Program-made: the position numbers and the translations under genes
Notes under the pieces: model-generated
The model's database searches: none
Seen by the model: the letters and a program-made list of their open reading frames with translations, nothing else
What the model was told of the DNA's origin: nothing
NCBI GenBank assembly: GCA_002729515.1
Contig: PBYF01000062.1
Coordinates: forward strand, 1 to 51,447
Source of the DNA: Deltaproteobacteria bacterium
GTDB lineage: Bacteria > Myxococcota_A > UBA9160 > SMWR01
DNA: 51,447 nucleotides
Direction: 5' to 3'
Shown: piece after piece, positions 1 to 7,272 of the stretch
Position numbering within the stretch: the first letter of the stretch is position 1
Layout of the letters: every line of letters starts with the position of its first letter

Positions 1-96
1 AAGGGCGTAGACGAGCGCGACGGGCGCTCACGCGCAAGGGCGTAGACGAGCGCGACGGGCGCTCACGCGCAAGGGCGTAGACGAGCGCGACGGGCG
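1..96. repeat. 35-base tandem repeat, at least 2.7 copies
   Basis: Head-to-tail copies of a 35-base unit that begins AAGGGCGTAGACGAGCGCGA. Copies at 1-35 and 36-70 are identical. The third, 71-96, keeps the first 26 bases and then diverges. The left edge is outside the window, so the full copy number is unknown. There are no unique spacers, so this is not a CRISPR array. It ends about 90 bases before the first start codon and could vary in copy number between strains. Confidence 0.9.
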
Positions 97-187
97 TCGC
101 AAGCGTCCGGCTGCGGCACCCGGAACTTGCACCACGGCAGATGGGCGGGTAGAACCGCCCCTCACCCATCGCGAAGGAGAGCCTGCC

Positions 188-1060
188 ATGCCGGAGTCCA
201 CACGCCCGTCGGGCGGCCTCGAGGGAACCGCCGTTCTGGTGACGGGCGGCGGCACGGGAATCGGACGCGCCTGCGCGGCGGCCCTCGCAGCGGACGGTGC
301 GGCCGTAACGATCTGCGGCCGCACGGAGTCGAAGCTCGAGGACGCCGCCAAGCGCATCGAAGAGCGTGCCGGCTGCGGCGGCAGCGTGCAGATCGTCGTG
401 GCCGACGTCACCGAGGAAGATCAGGTACAGGCGGCCGTGGCGAAGGCGCTCGAACCCACGGGTGGCCTCGACGGCTGCGTGGCCAATGCGGGGGGCGGCG
501 GAGGGCTGGGACCCTACCAGGTCCAGGACACGACCGAATTCCTGCGTGTCCTGCATCTCAACGTGCTCGGAACCATGCTCTGCATCAAGCACACGGTCCC
601 CCACATGGTCGACGCCGGCGGCGGCTCCTTCGTCGGCATGTCGTCGATTGCCGGGCACGTGACGCACCCCTACTTCGGTGCCTACTGCGCCGGCAAGGCG
701 GGCATCGAGGCGATGATGCGCAACGCGGCCGACGAGTTCGGGCCGAGCAAGATCCGCTTCAACGCCATCGCGCCGGGCTTCATCGCGACCGAGATCATGG
801 AAGGCATCCCGCGCGACAGCGCGACCTACCGGAGCTACGTCGAGAACACACCGCTCGCCGACGTGGGGCAACCAGAGAACGTGGGCGACCTGGCGCGTTT
901 TTTGATCGGTCCCGAGTCGCGCTGGATTACCGGGACCTGCATCGACGTCGACGGTGGGCACCACCTGCGGCGCGGACCCGATTTTGGACCGTTCATCGAG
1001 CCGACGCTCGGCCCCGACGTGATGCGCGGAAAATCCCCCAACGAGGAGAAACCCGGATGA
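188..1060 (+). CDS. short-chain dehydrogenase/reductase (SDR)
   Basis: A 290-residue classical-type SDR, expected to be a cytosolic NAD(P)-dependent oxidoreductase. The Rossmann nucleotide loop GGGTGIG lies near residues 20-26, the NAG motif follows about 75 residues later, and the catalytic Ser-Tyr-Lys set is seen as MSSIAG followed by YCAGK. After the catalytic lysine comes the usual NAIAPGF loop. The ATG at 188 is preceded by GAAGGAGA at good spacing, which fixes the start. The last codon overlaps the ATG of the next SDR in an ATGA arrangement, so the two are translationally coupled and probably act in one pathway. The substrate cannot be told from sequence. Family assignment is secure. 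Confidence 0.93.
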   Translation: MPESTRPSGGLEGTAVLVTGGGTGIGRACAAALAADGAAVTICGRTESKLEDAAKRIEERAGCGGSVQIVVADVTEEDQVQAAVAKALEPTGGLDGCVANAGGGGGLGPYQVQDTTEFLRVLHLNVLGTMLCIKHTVPHMVDAGGGSFVGMSSIAGHVTHPYFGAYCAGKAGIEAMMRNAADEFGPSKIRFNAIAPGFIATEIMEGIPRDSATYRSYVENTPLADVGQPENVGDLARFLIGPESRWITGTCIDVDGGHHLRRGPDFGPFIEPTLGPDVMRGKSPNEEKPG

Positions 1061-1845
1061 TTCTCGACAGATTCCGCTTGGATGGAAAAGTGGCGCTGAT
1101 CAGCGGGGCGGGGCGCGGCATCGGTGCCGGCATCGCCCGGGCCTTCGCCGAGGTGGGTGCGGACGTAGTGATCGGCGCGCGCACCGAGTCGCAACTCGCC
1201 GAGGTGGCCAAAGACGTCGCAGCCCAGGGGCGGCGCGCCGAGGTCGTGACCGCAGACCTGAGCGAACGCGAGGGCATGCAGGCGCTGGTGGGCCGGGCCG
1301 GGGATGCCTTCGGACGCATCGACATCGTGGTGAATAACGCCGGAGGGAGTCCGCCCGGACCCTTCCTCGACTTGAGCGAAAAGGCCTTCAACGGAACCTT
1401 CCAGTGGAACGTCACCACCGCCTTCAACCTGACGCAACTCGCCGTGCCGCTCATGTTGAAGGACGGCGGCGGCAACATCATCAACATCGCGTCGGCGGCG
1501 GGCCAATTCCACGACCGCGGCTTTGTCGCCTACGGTACGGCCAAGGCGGCGCTGATCCACATGACCGCGAACCTCGCCAACGACCTGGCACCGAAGATCC
1601 GGGTCAACTGCGTCGCGCCGGGTGCAACCGAGACATCGGCGCTTCGCGGGGTACTCAACGCGGATCTCGAGGCGAAGATGGTCGCGCGCACGCCGCTCGG
1701 CCGCCTCGGCTCGGTCGAGGACATCTCCGCGGCCGCGGTATTCCTGGCTTCGGACGCGGCCTCGTACGTGACCGGCCGCGTGATCGCCGTCGACGGCGGC
1801 ATCCGGCACTCGAACCTCGACCTGGGGCTGCCCGACCTCGAATGA
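1057..1845 (+). CDS. SDR family oxidoreductase resembling 7-alpha-hydroxysteroid dehydrogenase
   Basis: A 262-residue SDR with the nucleotide loop SGAGRGIG near residue 17, NNAGG near residue 93, and catalytic Tyr-Lys in YGTAKAA. The stretch from NNAGG through LVAPEM-like helix to RVNCVAPGA reads much like E. coli HdhA as I remember it, including a PFLDLSEKAF segment where HdhA has a PF-D---ADF pattern. That hints at a steroid, alicyclic or similar hydroxyl substrate but does not prove it. The ATG at 1057 overlaps the upstream stop, with GAGGAGAA just ahead. The open frame continues upstream through the first SDR, but that part has no SDR features and is antisense-like noise. Confidence 0.92.
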   Translation: MILDRFRLDGKVALISGAGRGIGAGIARAFAEVGADVVIGARTESQLAEVAKDVAAQGRRAEVVTADLSEREGMQALVGRAGDAFGRIDIVVNNAGGSPPGPFLDLSEKAFNGTFQWNVTTAFNLTQLAVPLMLKDGGGNIINIASAAGQFHDRGFVAYGTAKAALIHMTANLANDLAPKIRVNCVAPGATETSALRGVLNADLEAKMVARTPLGRLGSVEDISAAAVFLASDAASYVTGRVIAVDGGIRHSNLDLGLPDLE

Positions 1846-1853
1846 CGGTCTAC

Positions 1854-1877
1854 CGGGGTCCTCCGGGGGTGGCCCCG
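1854..1877. terminator. possible weak hairpin between convergent genes
   Basis: CGGGG at 1854-1858 can pair with CCCCG at 1873-1877 around a 14-base loop, in the 42-base gap between converging genes. There is no T-run on either side, so intrinsic termination is doubtful. Confidence 0.2.
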
Positions 1878-1887
1878 AGGCTCTACA

Positions 1888-2376
1888 TCATGCGCGCAAC
1901 GCGATGACGAAGGTCCCGATCATGGTGAAGACCAGGGCCAGCTTCGCGGCGAGCCCGAGCGCCATTCCAATCCAGGTTCCCACACCTACGCGGCCGGCCT
2001 GCGACAGGTTGCGCTGCACCGTGTACTCGCCGATCACCGCGCCCATGAACGGCCCGACGAGCACGCCGAGAATGCCGAAAAAGAGCCCGACGACACCCCC
2101 CGCGACGGCACCGACGAGCGCCCGGCGGCTCGCACCCACCCGCTGCGCACCCAGGGCGCTCGCGGCGAAATCCACCGCGTAGGTGAGTCCCGCCAACACA
2201 CCAATCAGCGTCAGAGTCCAGCCACCGACCTTCTCGAAACCGTCGATCCAGGCGCCCAGCAGCAGGCCGCAGAACACGAGCAGAGCGCCGGGCAGCACCG
2301 GCAGGGCCGTGCCCCCCACGCCGACCACCACCAGGACCCCCGCCAGGATCCAGAGAGCAACTGCCGTCCATTCCAT
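1888..2376 (-). CDS. DUF456 family membrane protein
   Basis: A 162-residue polytopic inner-membrane protein of the DUF456 type. The N-terminal helix is followed by GTALPVLPGALLVF, then a glycine-rich central pair of helices (GAVAGGVVGLFFG, GPFMGAVIGEY) with the alternating small residues typical of this family, and a last hydrophobic helix. The function of DUF456 proteins is not established. The ATG at 2376 has GGAGCG eight bases upstream on the coding strand, and this length is normal for the family. It lies 26 bases downstream of the glycosyltransferase gene on the same strand and is probably co-transcribed with it. The open frame extends far upstream, but only this part looks like a membrane protein. 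Confidence 0.85.
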   Translation of the reverse strand: MEWTAVALWILAGVLVVVGVGGTALPVLPGALLVFCGLLLGAWIDGFEKVGGWTLTLIGVLAGLTYAVDFAASALGAQRVGASRRALVGAVAGGVVGLFFGILGVLVGPFMGAVIGEYTVQRNLSQAGRVGVGTWIGMALGLAAKLALVFTMIGTFVIALRA

Positions 2377-2402
2377 TGGGCGCTCCAGGATAGCAGTACG
2401 AC

Positions 2403-4052
2403 TCACTCGGTCGGACGGCGCAGGAGAATGGTCAGATCCTCGCCAGTCCACCCCGGTGCATAGGCCTCGTCCAGCAGCTGGCCGAGTTCGGGGAAAGCCT
2501 CGAGTTCCGCGCGGCTGTCCCGGTCGTTTCCCGTGACGCCCTCGCGCACGTCGCGCTGCAGGACGACGATGGCGGCCGGCTTCTCGCGCCGCAGGTCGGC
2601 CAGAAGCTCCCGGCGCACGCGATCCCGGTGCTCCCAGGCGAGCCGCTGCGGGACGTTGTAGATCCACCGGCTTGCCGGCCGCCGGTCGGCCATGGCGTAG
2701 AGCATGGGCTCGAAGCCCCAGACATACAGGGCGGAATCCGGCGGCGTGCGCGTCGCAATCCAGTTCGCGGCTCCCCGGTTTGCACCGTAGTGGACGTCGC
2801 CCGCCGTGTGCAGGAGATTCTCGACGCCTGCATCGGCGCCACCCGCGAGCAGGGCACCGCGCAGGCGCGCGCGTTCCCAGAAACCGAGGCCCCCGTAGGC
2901 GGGAACCGCGGGGGTCTTCCAGGCGAGCAGGATGGCCGCGGTCAGCGCCGCCACCACGCCGAGCGGAGAATGGCGAGCGCGCAGCCAGCCCTTCCAGAGA
3001 CCCCAGCCGGCCGGCAGCGCGAGGAGCGTCAGACTCGCCGCAAAGTGATAGGGATAGAAGCGGGCCTGGCTGGCGACACCGGCGAGCTGGAATAGCACGA
3101 CACCCGCCACGTGGAGTGCGACCCCACGCTCGCGGGAAGCCAGCGGTGGAAGCACCACCAGCAGCAAGAGTCCCACGGGCACGAATGCGGTGAATCCAAG
3201 CAACGCGTCGCGCAGTGTCCGCAGCGTGTCGACTGGCAGGGCGAGCAGTTCGAAACGCAACGAGTGGTAGGACGGAAGAAAGACGAGGAACGTCTCGAGC
3301 GTCGCAGACCACGCGCCCGCGGCTGCCAGCCACGCGGCGGCAACTGCGATGACCAGCGCGGCGCCAGCGGCGTAGACGAGCAGCGGCGGCCATGCCGCCG
3401 CCCCACTTCGACGCGCTCCCCGTGCAGCCAGCGCGGCGCTGACCAGGATCCCCGCTCCCAGGTGCGGCTTGAAAAGGCCCGCCACGGCGTAGAGCGCTCC
3501 GGCCCCGAGCCGAGCGCGGCCGCGGGCCGCCCCCGCGACGTCCTCTGCGCGAACGGCGAGAAAAAGTGCCCACACCACGGCCACCCCGCCGAAACTCTCG
3601 GGCTGGGCCGTGTCCCAATACTCGAGCTGAAGCTGCGCAAACAGGGCAATAGCTGCAGCCAACAGGCCCGGACGCGAGTCGCCGAGAACGCGGTCCGAAA
3701 GCAGCATGAAGGCCGGAACGAGCGACAGGTAGACCAGTGCCTCGACGCCGCGCACCGCCTCGATTCCGGGGCCGAACAACGCGTGGGCCGCCGCGTAGAC
3801 CCCAAAGATCGCCGGCGGCTTGAAGTCCCACGCGTCGAGGTAGGGCGCGCCTCCGCCTGCGATCGCCCGGGCCACCACGGCGTAGATCCCCTGGTCGCGC
3901 CCGTAGCCATAGCCGAGCAGCAGGACCAGACCCGCCAGCAAGAGCACGGCGACACCGAGGAGAAGCCCCCGGTCTGCCGAGCGCTCGAAGCGCTCTTCGC
4001 CCACCGCGTGCTCGCGGCTCGAGTGCGGACCGGGCAACCGACCCTCCAGCAT
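2403..4052 (-). CDS. polytopic glycosyltransferase, ArnT/PMT-like (GT39/GT83 type)
   Basis: A protein of about 549 residues with a short basic N-terminus and about ten hydrophobic helices, followed by a soluble C-terminal domain. The first periplasmic loop carries the diagnostic DQGIYAVVARA segment, then DAWDFKPP, matching membrane glycosyltransferases that use polyprenyl-phosphate sugars (PMT_2 / ArnT type). The C-terminal part has the WGFEPMLYAM type segment seen in bacterial members. The start is taken at ATG 4052, which places MLEGRLPGPH ahead of the first helix. Upstream codons in the same frame are arginine-rich noise. The sugar and acceptor are unknown. The opposite-strand gene at 4124 is divergent, with about 70 bases between. 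Confidence 0.82.
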   Translation of the reverse strand: MLEGRLPGPHSSREHAVGEERFERSADRGLLLGVAVLLLAGLVLLLGYGYGRDQGIYAVVARAIAGGGAPYLDAWDFKPPAIFGVYAAAHALFGPGIEAVRGVEALVYLSLVPAFMLLSDRVLGDSRPGLLAAAIALFAQLQLEYWDTAQPESFGGVAVVWALFLAVRAEDVAGAARGRARLGAGALYAVAGLFKPHLGAGILVSAALAARGARRSGAAAWPPLLVYAAGAALVIAVAAAWLAAAGAWSATLETFLVFLPSYHSLRFELLALPVDTLRTLRDALLGFTAFVPVGLLLLVVLPPLASRERGVALHVAGVVLFQLAGVASQARFYPYHFAASLTLLALPAGWGLWKGWLRARHSPLGVVAALTAAILLAWKTPAVPAYGGLGFWERARLRGALLAGGADAGVENLLHTAGDVHYGANRGAANWIATRTPPDSALYVWGFEPMLYAMADRRPASRWIYNVPQRLAWEHRDRVRRELLADLRREKPAAIVVLQRDVREGVTGNDRDSRAELEAFPELGQLLDEAYAPGWTGEDLTILLRRPTE

Positions 4053-4094
4053 GGCGAGCAAGTCTAACACCGGTGGAGACCTCCCCCGGTCCGG

Positions 4095-4100
4095 TATGAT
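4095..4100 (+). promoter_or_regulatory. candidate -10 box (TATGAT) for the small exported protein
   Basis: TATGAT differs from the sigma-70 -10 consensus at one base and sits 24 bases before the ATG at 4124. No good -35 hexamer is seen about 17 bases upstream, so this is only suggestive. Confidence 0.3.
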
Positions 4101-4123
4101 GAATCGGTCGGGAGACCCCCAAA

Positions 4124-4456
4124 ATGCAGATGACCGCCGCCTTCCTCCGTGTTCTCGTCGTCGTGCTCGCCCTCGCTCCGGCCGTTTACGCCGACGCCCC
4201 GGAGAGCGACGGCCTCGTTCCGATGCCCATGAGCTCGCCGCATGACCCGGAACCCTTCGACGATCACATCGCAATCGAGGACTGGGACGCCCAGCGCCAC
4301 TGGTCCTACGGGACCGACCGGCTGATGCCGCTGACCCGCGGCATGGAGGACGCCGGTATCCCCCGGGCTGCGCGCTGTCCGCTCTACCTCTTCACCGTGC
4401 CCTTCGACCTGATACAGCTTCCGTTTGCGGCGATCGGCGGGCTCTACGGAAACTAG
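4124..4456 (+). CDS. small exported protein, possibly YceK/YidQ-like
   Basis: A 110-residue protein with a clear N-terminal signal peptide (hydrophobic core FLRVLVVVLALAPAVYA, then ADAP as a likely cleavage site). The mature part is short and acidic, with HWSYGTDRLMPLTRGM and a C-terminal CPLYLFTVPFDLIQLPFAAIGGLYG segment (positions of note: the PFDLIQLPF core). That ending resembles the proline- and hydrophobic-rich tail of small YceK/YidQ-type envelope proteins, but the match is from memory and weak. GGGAGA lies about eight bases before the ATG. It is a stand-alone gene divergent from the glycosyltransferase and convergent with the respiratory operon. Function unknown. Confidence 0.65.
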   Translation: MQMTAAFLRVLVVVLALAPAVYADAPESDGLVPMPMSSPHDPEPFDDHIAIEDWDAQRHWSYGTDRLMPLTRGMEDAGIPRAARCPLYLFTVPFDLIQLPFAAIGGLYGN

Positions 4457-4492
4457 CCGGGCAATTCTGGCCGGTCTGGCGAGCGGATCTCC

Positions 4493-5005
4493 CTAGCGTC
4501 GGAAGCCGCGCCCGCGAAGCCTCAGCGATTGGTGGAGTGCAAAGAGGCCGAGCGAGACAAACGGCAGCAGGAGCGCTGGCCAGTACGCCTGCCAGGTTCC
4601 CGGCCCCGGAGCGACGATTGCATCGAAGTCGAGTTCACCCGGGCCTTCAGGGCCACGCACACCTGCCACAACCCGCCAGCGCGTGGCCGTGGGCAGATCC
4701 ACTTCGCTGCTCCGGAAGAAGGGGTGCGCTCCCGGCTCTGCGAAGCGCTGGATCTGCCGCACGCCATGTCCGGTTTCTTCGTTCCAGGCAAGCGAAACTT
4801 CTGCTTCGTCCACCGGGTTGCCCGATGCATCTTGGACCAGGACGCTCCACCGGGACACTCCAACTCGCAGTGGAGCCGGCGCGACGAGCACGCTCACGCG
4901 GTACGGCCCAGCGGTCCCATCGGCGACCAGGACGCCGAGATCGGCGAGTGCCGTGTCGGGCACCCCCAAGAGAGCGATCACCGCGAGGACCATTCGCCGC
5001 GGCAT
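4493..5005 (-). CDS. FixH/YtkA-like periplasmic protein, last gene of the respiratory operon
   Basis: A 170-residue protein with an N-terminal signal or anchor (MVLAVIALLGV), a periplasmic beta-rich domain, and a C-terminal membrane helix (YWPALLLPFVSLGLFAL) ending in a basic tail. The domain has the pattern of YtkA/FixH-like Ig folds: a V-D-G-N-P-V-x-x-A-x-V strand pair (SGNPVDEAEVSLAW) and a later G-x-W-x-x-x motif. FixH-type proteins accompany FixG/CcoG and copper transporters in oxidase biogenesis. The ATG directly follows the TAG of the CtaG fusion with no gap, so it is co-translated with it. I infer a copper or assembly role for the caa3 oxidase. No classical copper motif is visible. 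Confidence 0.7.
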   Translation of the reverse strand: MPRRMVLAVIALLGVPDTALADLGVLVADGTAGPYRVSVLVAPAPLRVGVSRWSVLVQDASGNPVDEAEVSLAWNEETGHGVRQIQRFAEPGAHPFFRSSEVDLPTATRWRVVAGVRGPEGPGELDFDAIVAPGPGTWQAYWPALLLPFVSLGLFALHQSLRLRGRGFRR

Positions 5006-7261
5006 CTACATCACCATTCCACGCATCTGCATCGGCTGCAGGGCGATCCAGATGCCCGCCGCATAGAGAACGAGCGCCAGGGCCGCCCACGGCAGACCGA
5101 GGCGCAATGCGGCGCCTGGATCCGGTGCCAGCGTGCGCGCGAGGCGCCACCCCACCGCCACGGTGACGACGAGGCCGGCACCCAGCAACCACAACTCGAG
5201 GTCGGGGAAGAGGGCTCCCGTCAAAGCGCCCGCTGGCTTGGAGCCGCTGAAGGGGATGCCCGCGGTGAGCCCGAGCCCGGCCAGCGCGCGGTCCGCAGCC
5301 GGGGCCAGGGTTCCCATTCCCGTCCCCAGATGGAAGCTGAAATGCGCAAGCCACATGGAGAATCCGAGCGGAATGAGCGACGGCGACAACTGGACCACAA
5401 TCCGGCCAATCGAGACGTCGCGGGTACCGATACCCGCGAGCGCCCGGCCGGACGCGGCGCACGCCGGTATGAGAACGGCGGGAATCCCTGCCATCGCGAC
5501 GAGCAGTGCGACACCCGGTACGGCGCGCTGCACTCCGTGCCCCAGCCATTCGGAGAAGGTCGCACCGGCCGACACGACCGGTTCCACCATGGCTCCCGCG
5601 TTCGCGAAGGCACCAAAGCTGACCAGGAGCATGAGGGCCGCCAGGTCGAATCCGGGTACCACGCGCTGGGAGCGTTTCCGGCCGAGAGCAGCTCCCGGAG
5701 CCACGGCCGCGAGACCGGCGTTGCCATGCGGACACGCCCGAACACAGTCGAGGCAAAAGGTGCAGTCGAGATTTCCCGTCTTCGTCGGCAGGAAAAGACC
5801 GGTGGGGCAGCCCGGTCCGTTCCGGTTTCCGCGCAGGCAATCGTGGGTCGCACAGTCCGAGCACACGGCGCCGTCTCGGGCGCGCACTTCGAGCGGGGAG
5901 ATTCCGGAATTGACGAAATGGAACTGGCCGATGGGGCACAGATGGCGGCAGAAGCTCCCGCGCGGGAAGAGTCCTTCGACGAGGAAGCACGCCGCGAAGT
6001 AACCCACGACGATCCACGCCGTCCAGTAGGGGCTGTCCCACAGCGCAAGGGCTTCGTAGGCCCACAGGTAGAGGGCGAAGAGCCCGACAGCGGGCCACTT
6101 GTTGCGAAGCGCGGCCGGCCACGCGAAGGGGCGCCCGAGCAGGCGCGCCGCCAGGGTGCGCGTCAGGGTAAAAGGGCATATGGCGCAGAAAAGGTTGCCC
6201 GCGAGAAGCAGCGCGATGACCACGAAGCCACGCCAGTAGGTCCAGGGGAGAACCCCGGCGAGATTCAGCGCACTCGGCCGCTGCGGACCGAGCCAGCCAT
6301 CGAGCACGACCGCACCGGCCAGGCCGAAGAGCACTAGCTGCAGGGCGCGCCGCAGTCGCAGCGATCGCACCCTGTCCGCGAGCGCGCGGAGGCAGGTACC
6401 AGCACGCGAAGGGGGCGCCGCCAGCCCGACCGCGTGCACCCGTGAATACCGAGCCGGACCGAGCAGAACGACCACGATCGCGACCGCTGCCAGCAGCATC
6501 GGCAGGGCGCTCGCCACCCACATCAGCGCGCCGGCCGCCCTCTGATCGGCGAGGGGCGCAATCGACCATGGCGTCGGAACCTCGGCGTAGAGTGGGTAGA
6601 AGAGGCGGTCGGAGAACGCGAACGTGGCGGAGAAGAGCGTGTTGAAGACGGCCGCTGCCCCCAGATAGAGCAGCAGCTCCGGGCGCGCACCGGTTCGGCG
6701 TGCGGGCCAGGGCTCGATCACCGGATACCAGAAGAGCAACGCGGCGGCGAAGAAGCAAGCGTGCTCGAGGTCGTGCCAGAAGGGATCGCGAAGCGCTGCC
6801 TGATAGGCCGCCGGCCAGTGCCAGGCCAGAGTCGTGAGCGCCCACAGCAACAGCGCGGGCACGGGCCGCGTGAGTGCACGCAGCACCCGTCGCAGGGCAG
6901 GCCACGCCAAGAACGGACCCAGCCCGCGCCGCAGCCAGGCACGCGGCAGCCCGCGGAGCAGCGGGATGATCGGAGCACCGAGCCACAGAAGCGGGGCCGC
7001 GACACTCATCAGCAGCCAGTGCTGCGCCATGTGCGCCTGGAGCAACAGGTCCGAAAGACCGTCGAGTGGAGAGAGGAGGGCGAGCGCAAGCACAGCCAAC
7101 CCGGCGAGGAACGCGCTGCACCTCCAGGCCGGGAAGCGTTCCGGAAGCTGGCGGCGCAGCTGTACGAAGCCGCGCAGGTAGAGCCCGGCCGCCGACGCGA
7201 GTCCGAACACGACCGCGGGTTCGAAGGACCACGACGACAGGAGGGCGCGCGCCGTGTCCAC
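5006..7261 (-). CDS. CtaG (caa3 assembly) fused to a two-cluster [4Fe-4S] membrane ferredoxin
   Basis: A 751-residue membrane protein made of two parts. Residues about 20-265 are a CtaG/Caa3_CtaG domain, with HMAQHWLLM (H77, H81), WHWP (147-150), HDLEH (H163, H167) and the LADQ-GALMW ending. Residues about 345-520 look like NapH/NosR/CcoG: FCAICPF (C359, C362), FCRHLCPIG (C438, C442), then two ferredoxin clusters at C467, C470, C475, C485 and C500, C503, C506, C510. More helices follow to the C-terminus. CtaG is needed for copper insertion into caa3 oxidase in Bacillus, and CcoG-type proteins reduce Cu(II) in cbb3 assembly. The fusion suggests reduction and delivery in one chain, which is inference. 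It starts 11 bases after the cytochrome b gene. Confidence 0.88.
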   Translation of the reverse strand: MDTARALLSSWSFEPAVVFGLASAAGLYLRGFVQLRRQLPERFPAWRCSAFLAGLAVLALALLSPLDGLSDLLLQAHMAQHWLLMSVAAPLLWLGAPIIPLLRGLPRAWLRRGLGPFLAWPALRRVLRALTRPVPALLLWALTTLAWHWPAAYQAALRDPFWHDLEHACFFAAALLFWYPVIEPWPARRTGARPELLLYLGAAAVFNTLFSATFAFSDRLFYPLYAEVPTPWSIAPLADQRAAGALMWVASALPMLLAAVAIVVVLLGPARYSRVHAVGLAAPPSRAGTCLRALADRVRSLRLRRALQLVLFGLAGAVVLDGWLGPQRPSALNLAGVLPWTYWRGFVVIALLLAGNLFCAICPFTLTRTLAARLLGRPFAWPAALRNKWPAVGLFALYLWAYEALALWDSPYWTAWIVVGYFAACFLVEGLFPRGSFCRHLCPIGQFHFVNSGISPLEVRARDGAVCSDCATHDCLRGNRNGPGCPTGLFLPTKTGNLDCTFCLDCVRACPHGNAGLAAVAPGAALGRKRSQRVVPGFDLAALMLLVSFGAFANAGAMVEPVVSAGATFSEWLGHGVQRAVPGVALLVAMAGIPAVLIPACAASGRALAGIGTRDVSIGRIVVQLSPSLIPLGFSMWLAHFSFHLGTGMGTLAPAADRALAGLGLTAGIPFSGSKPAGALTGALFPDLELWLLGAGLVVTVAVGWRLARTLAPDPGAALRLGLPWAALALVLYAAGIWIALQPMQMRGMVM

Positions 7262-7272
7262 CGCTGCGATGT

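Noticed and set aside
1..96. CRISPR array
   Set aside because: Copies abut directly with no spacers, and no cas gene is in the window.
127..1056. Upstream extension of the second SDR frame
   Set aside because: Overlaps the first SDR in another frame, is arginine-rich, and lacks any SDR feature; the ATG at 1057 has a ribosome site.
4529..6337. Long open frame on the plus strand opposite the FixH-like and CtaG fusion genes
   Set aside because: It is rich in Arg, Glu and Gln with no family features, as expected for the antisense of a GC-rich membrane gene. The minus strand has clear domains.
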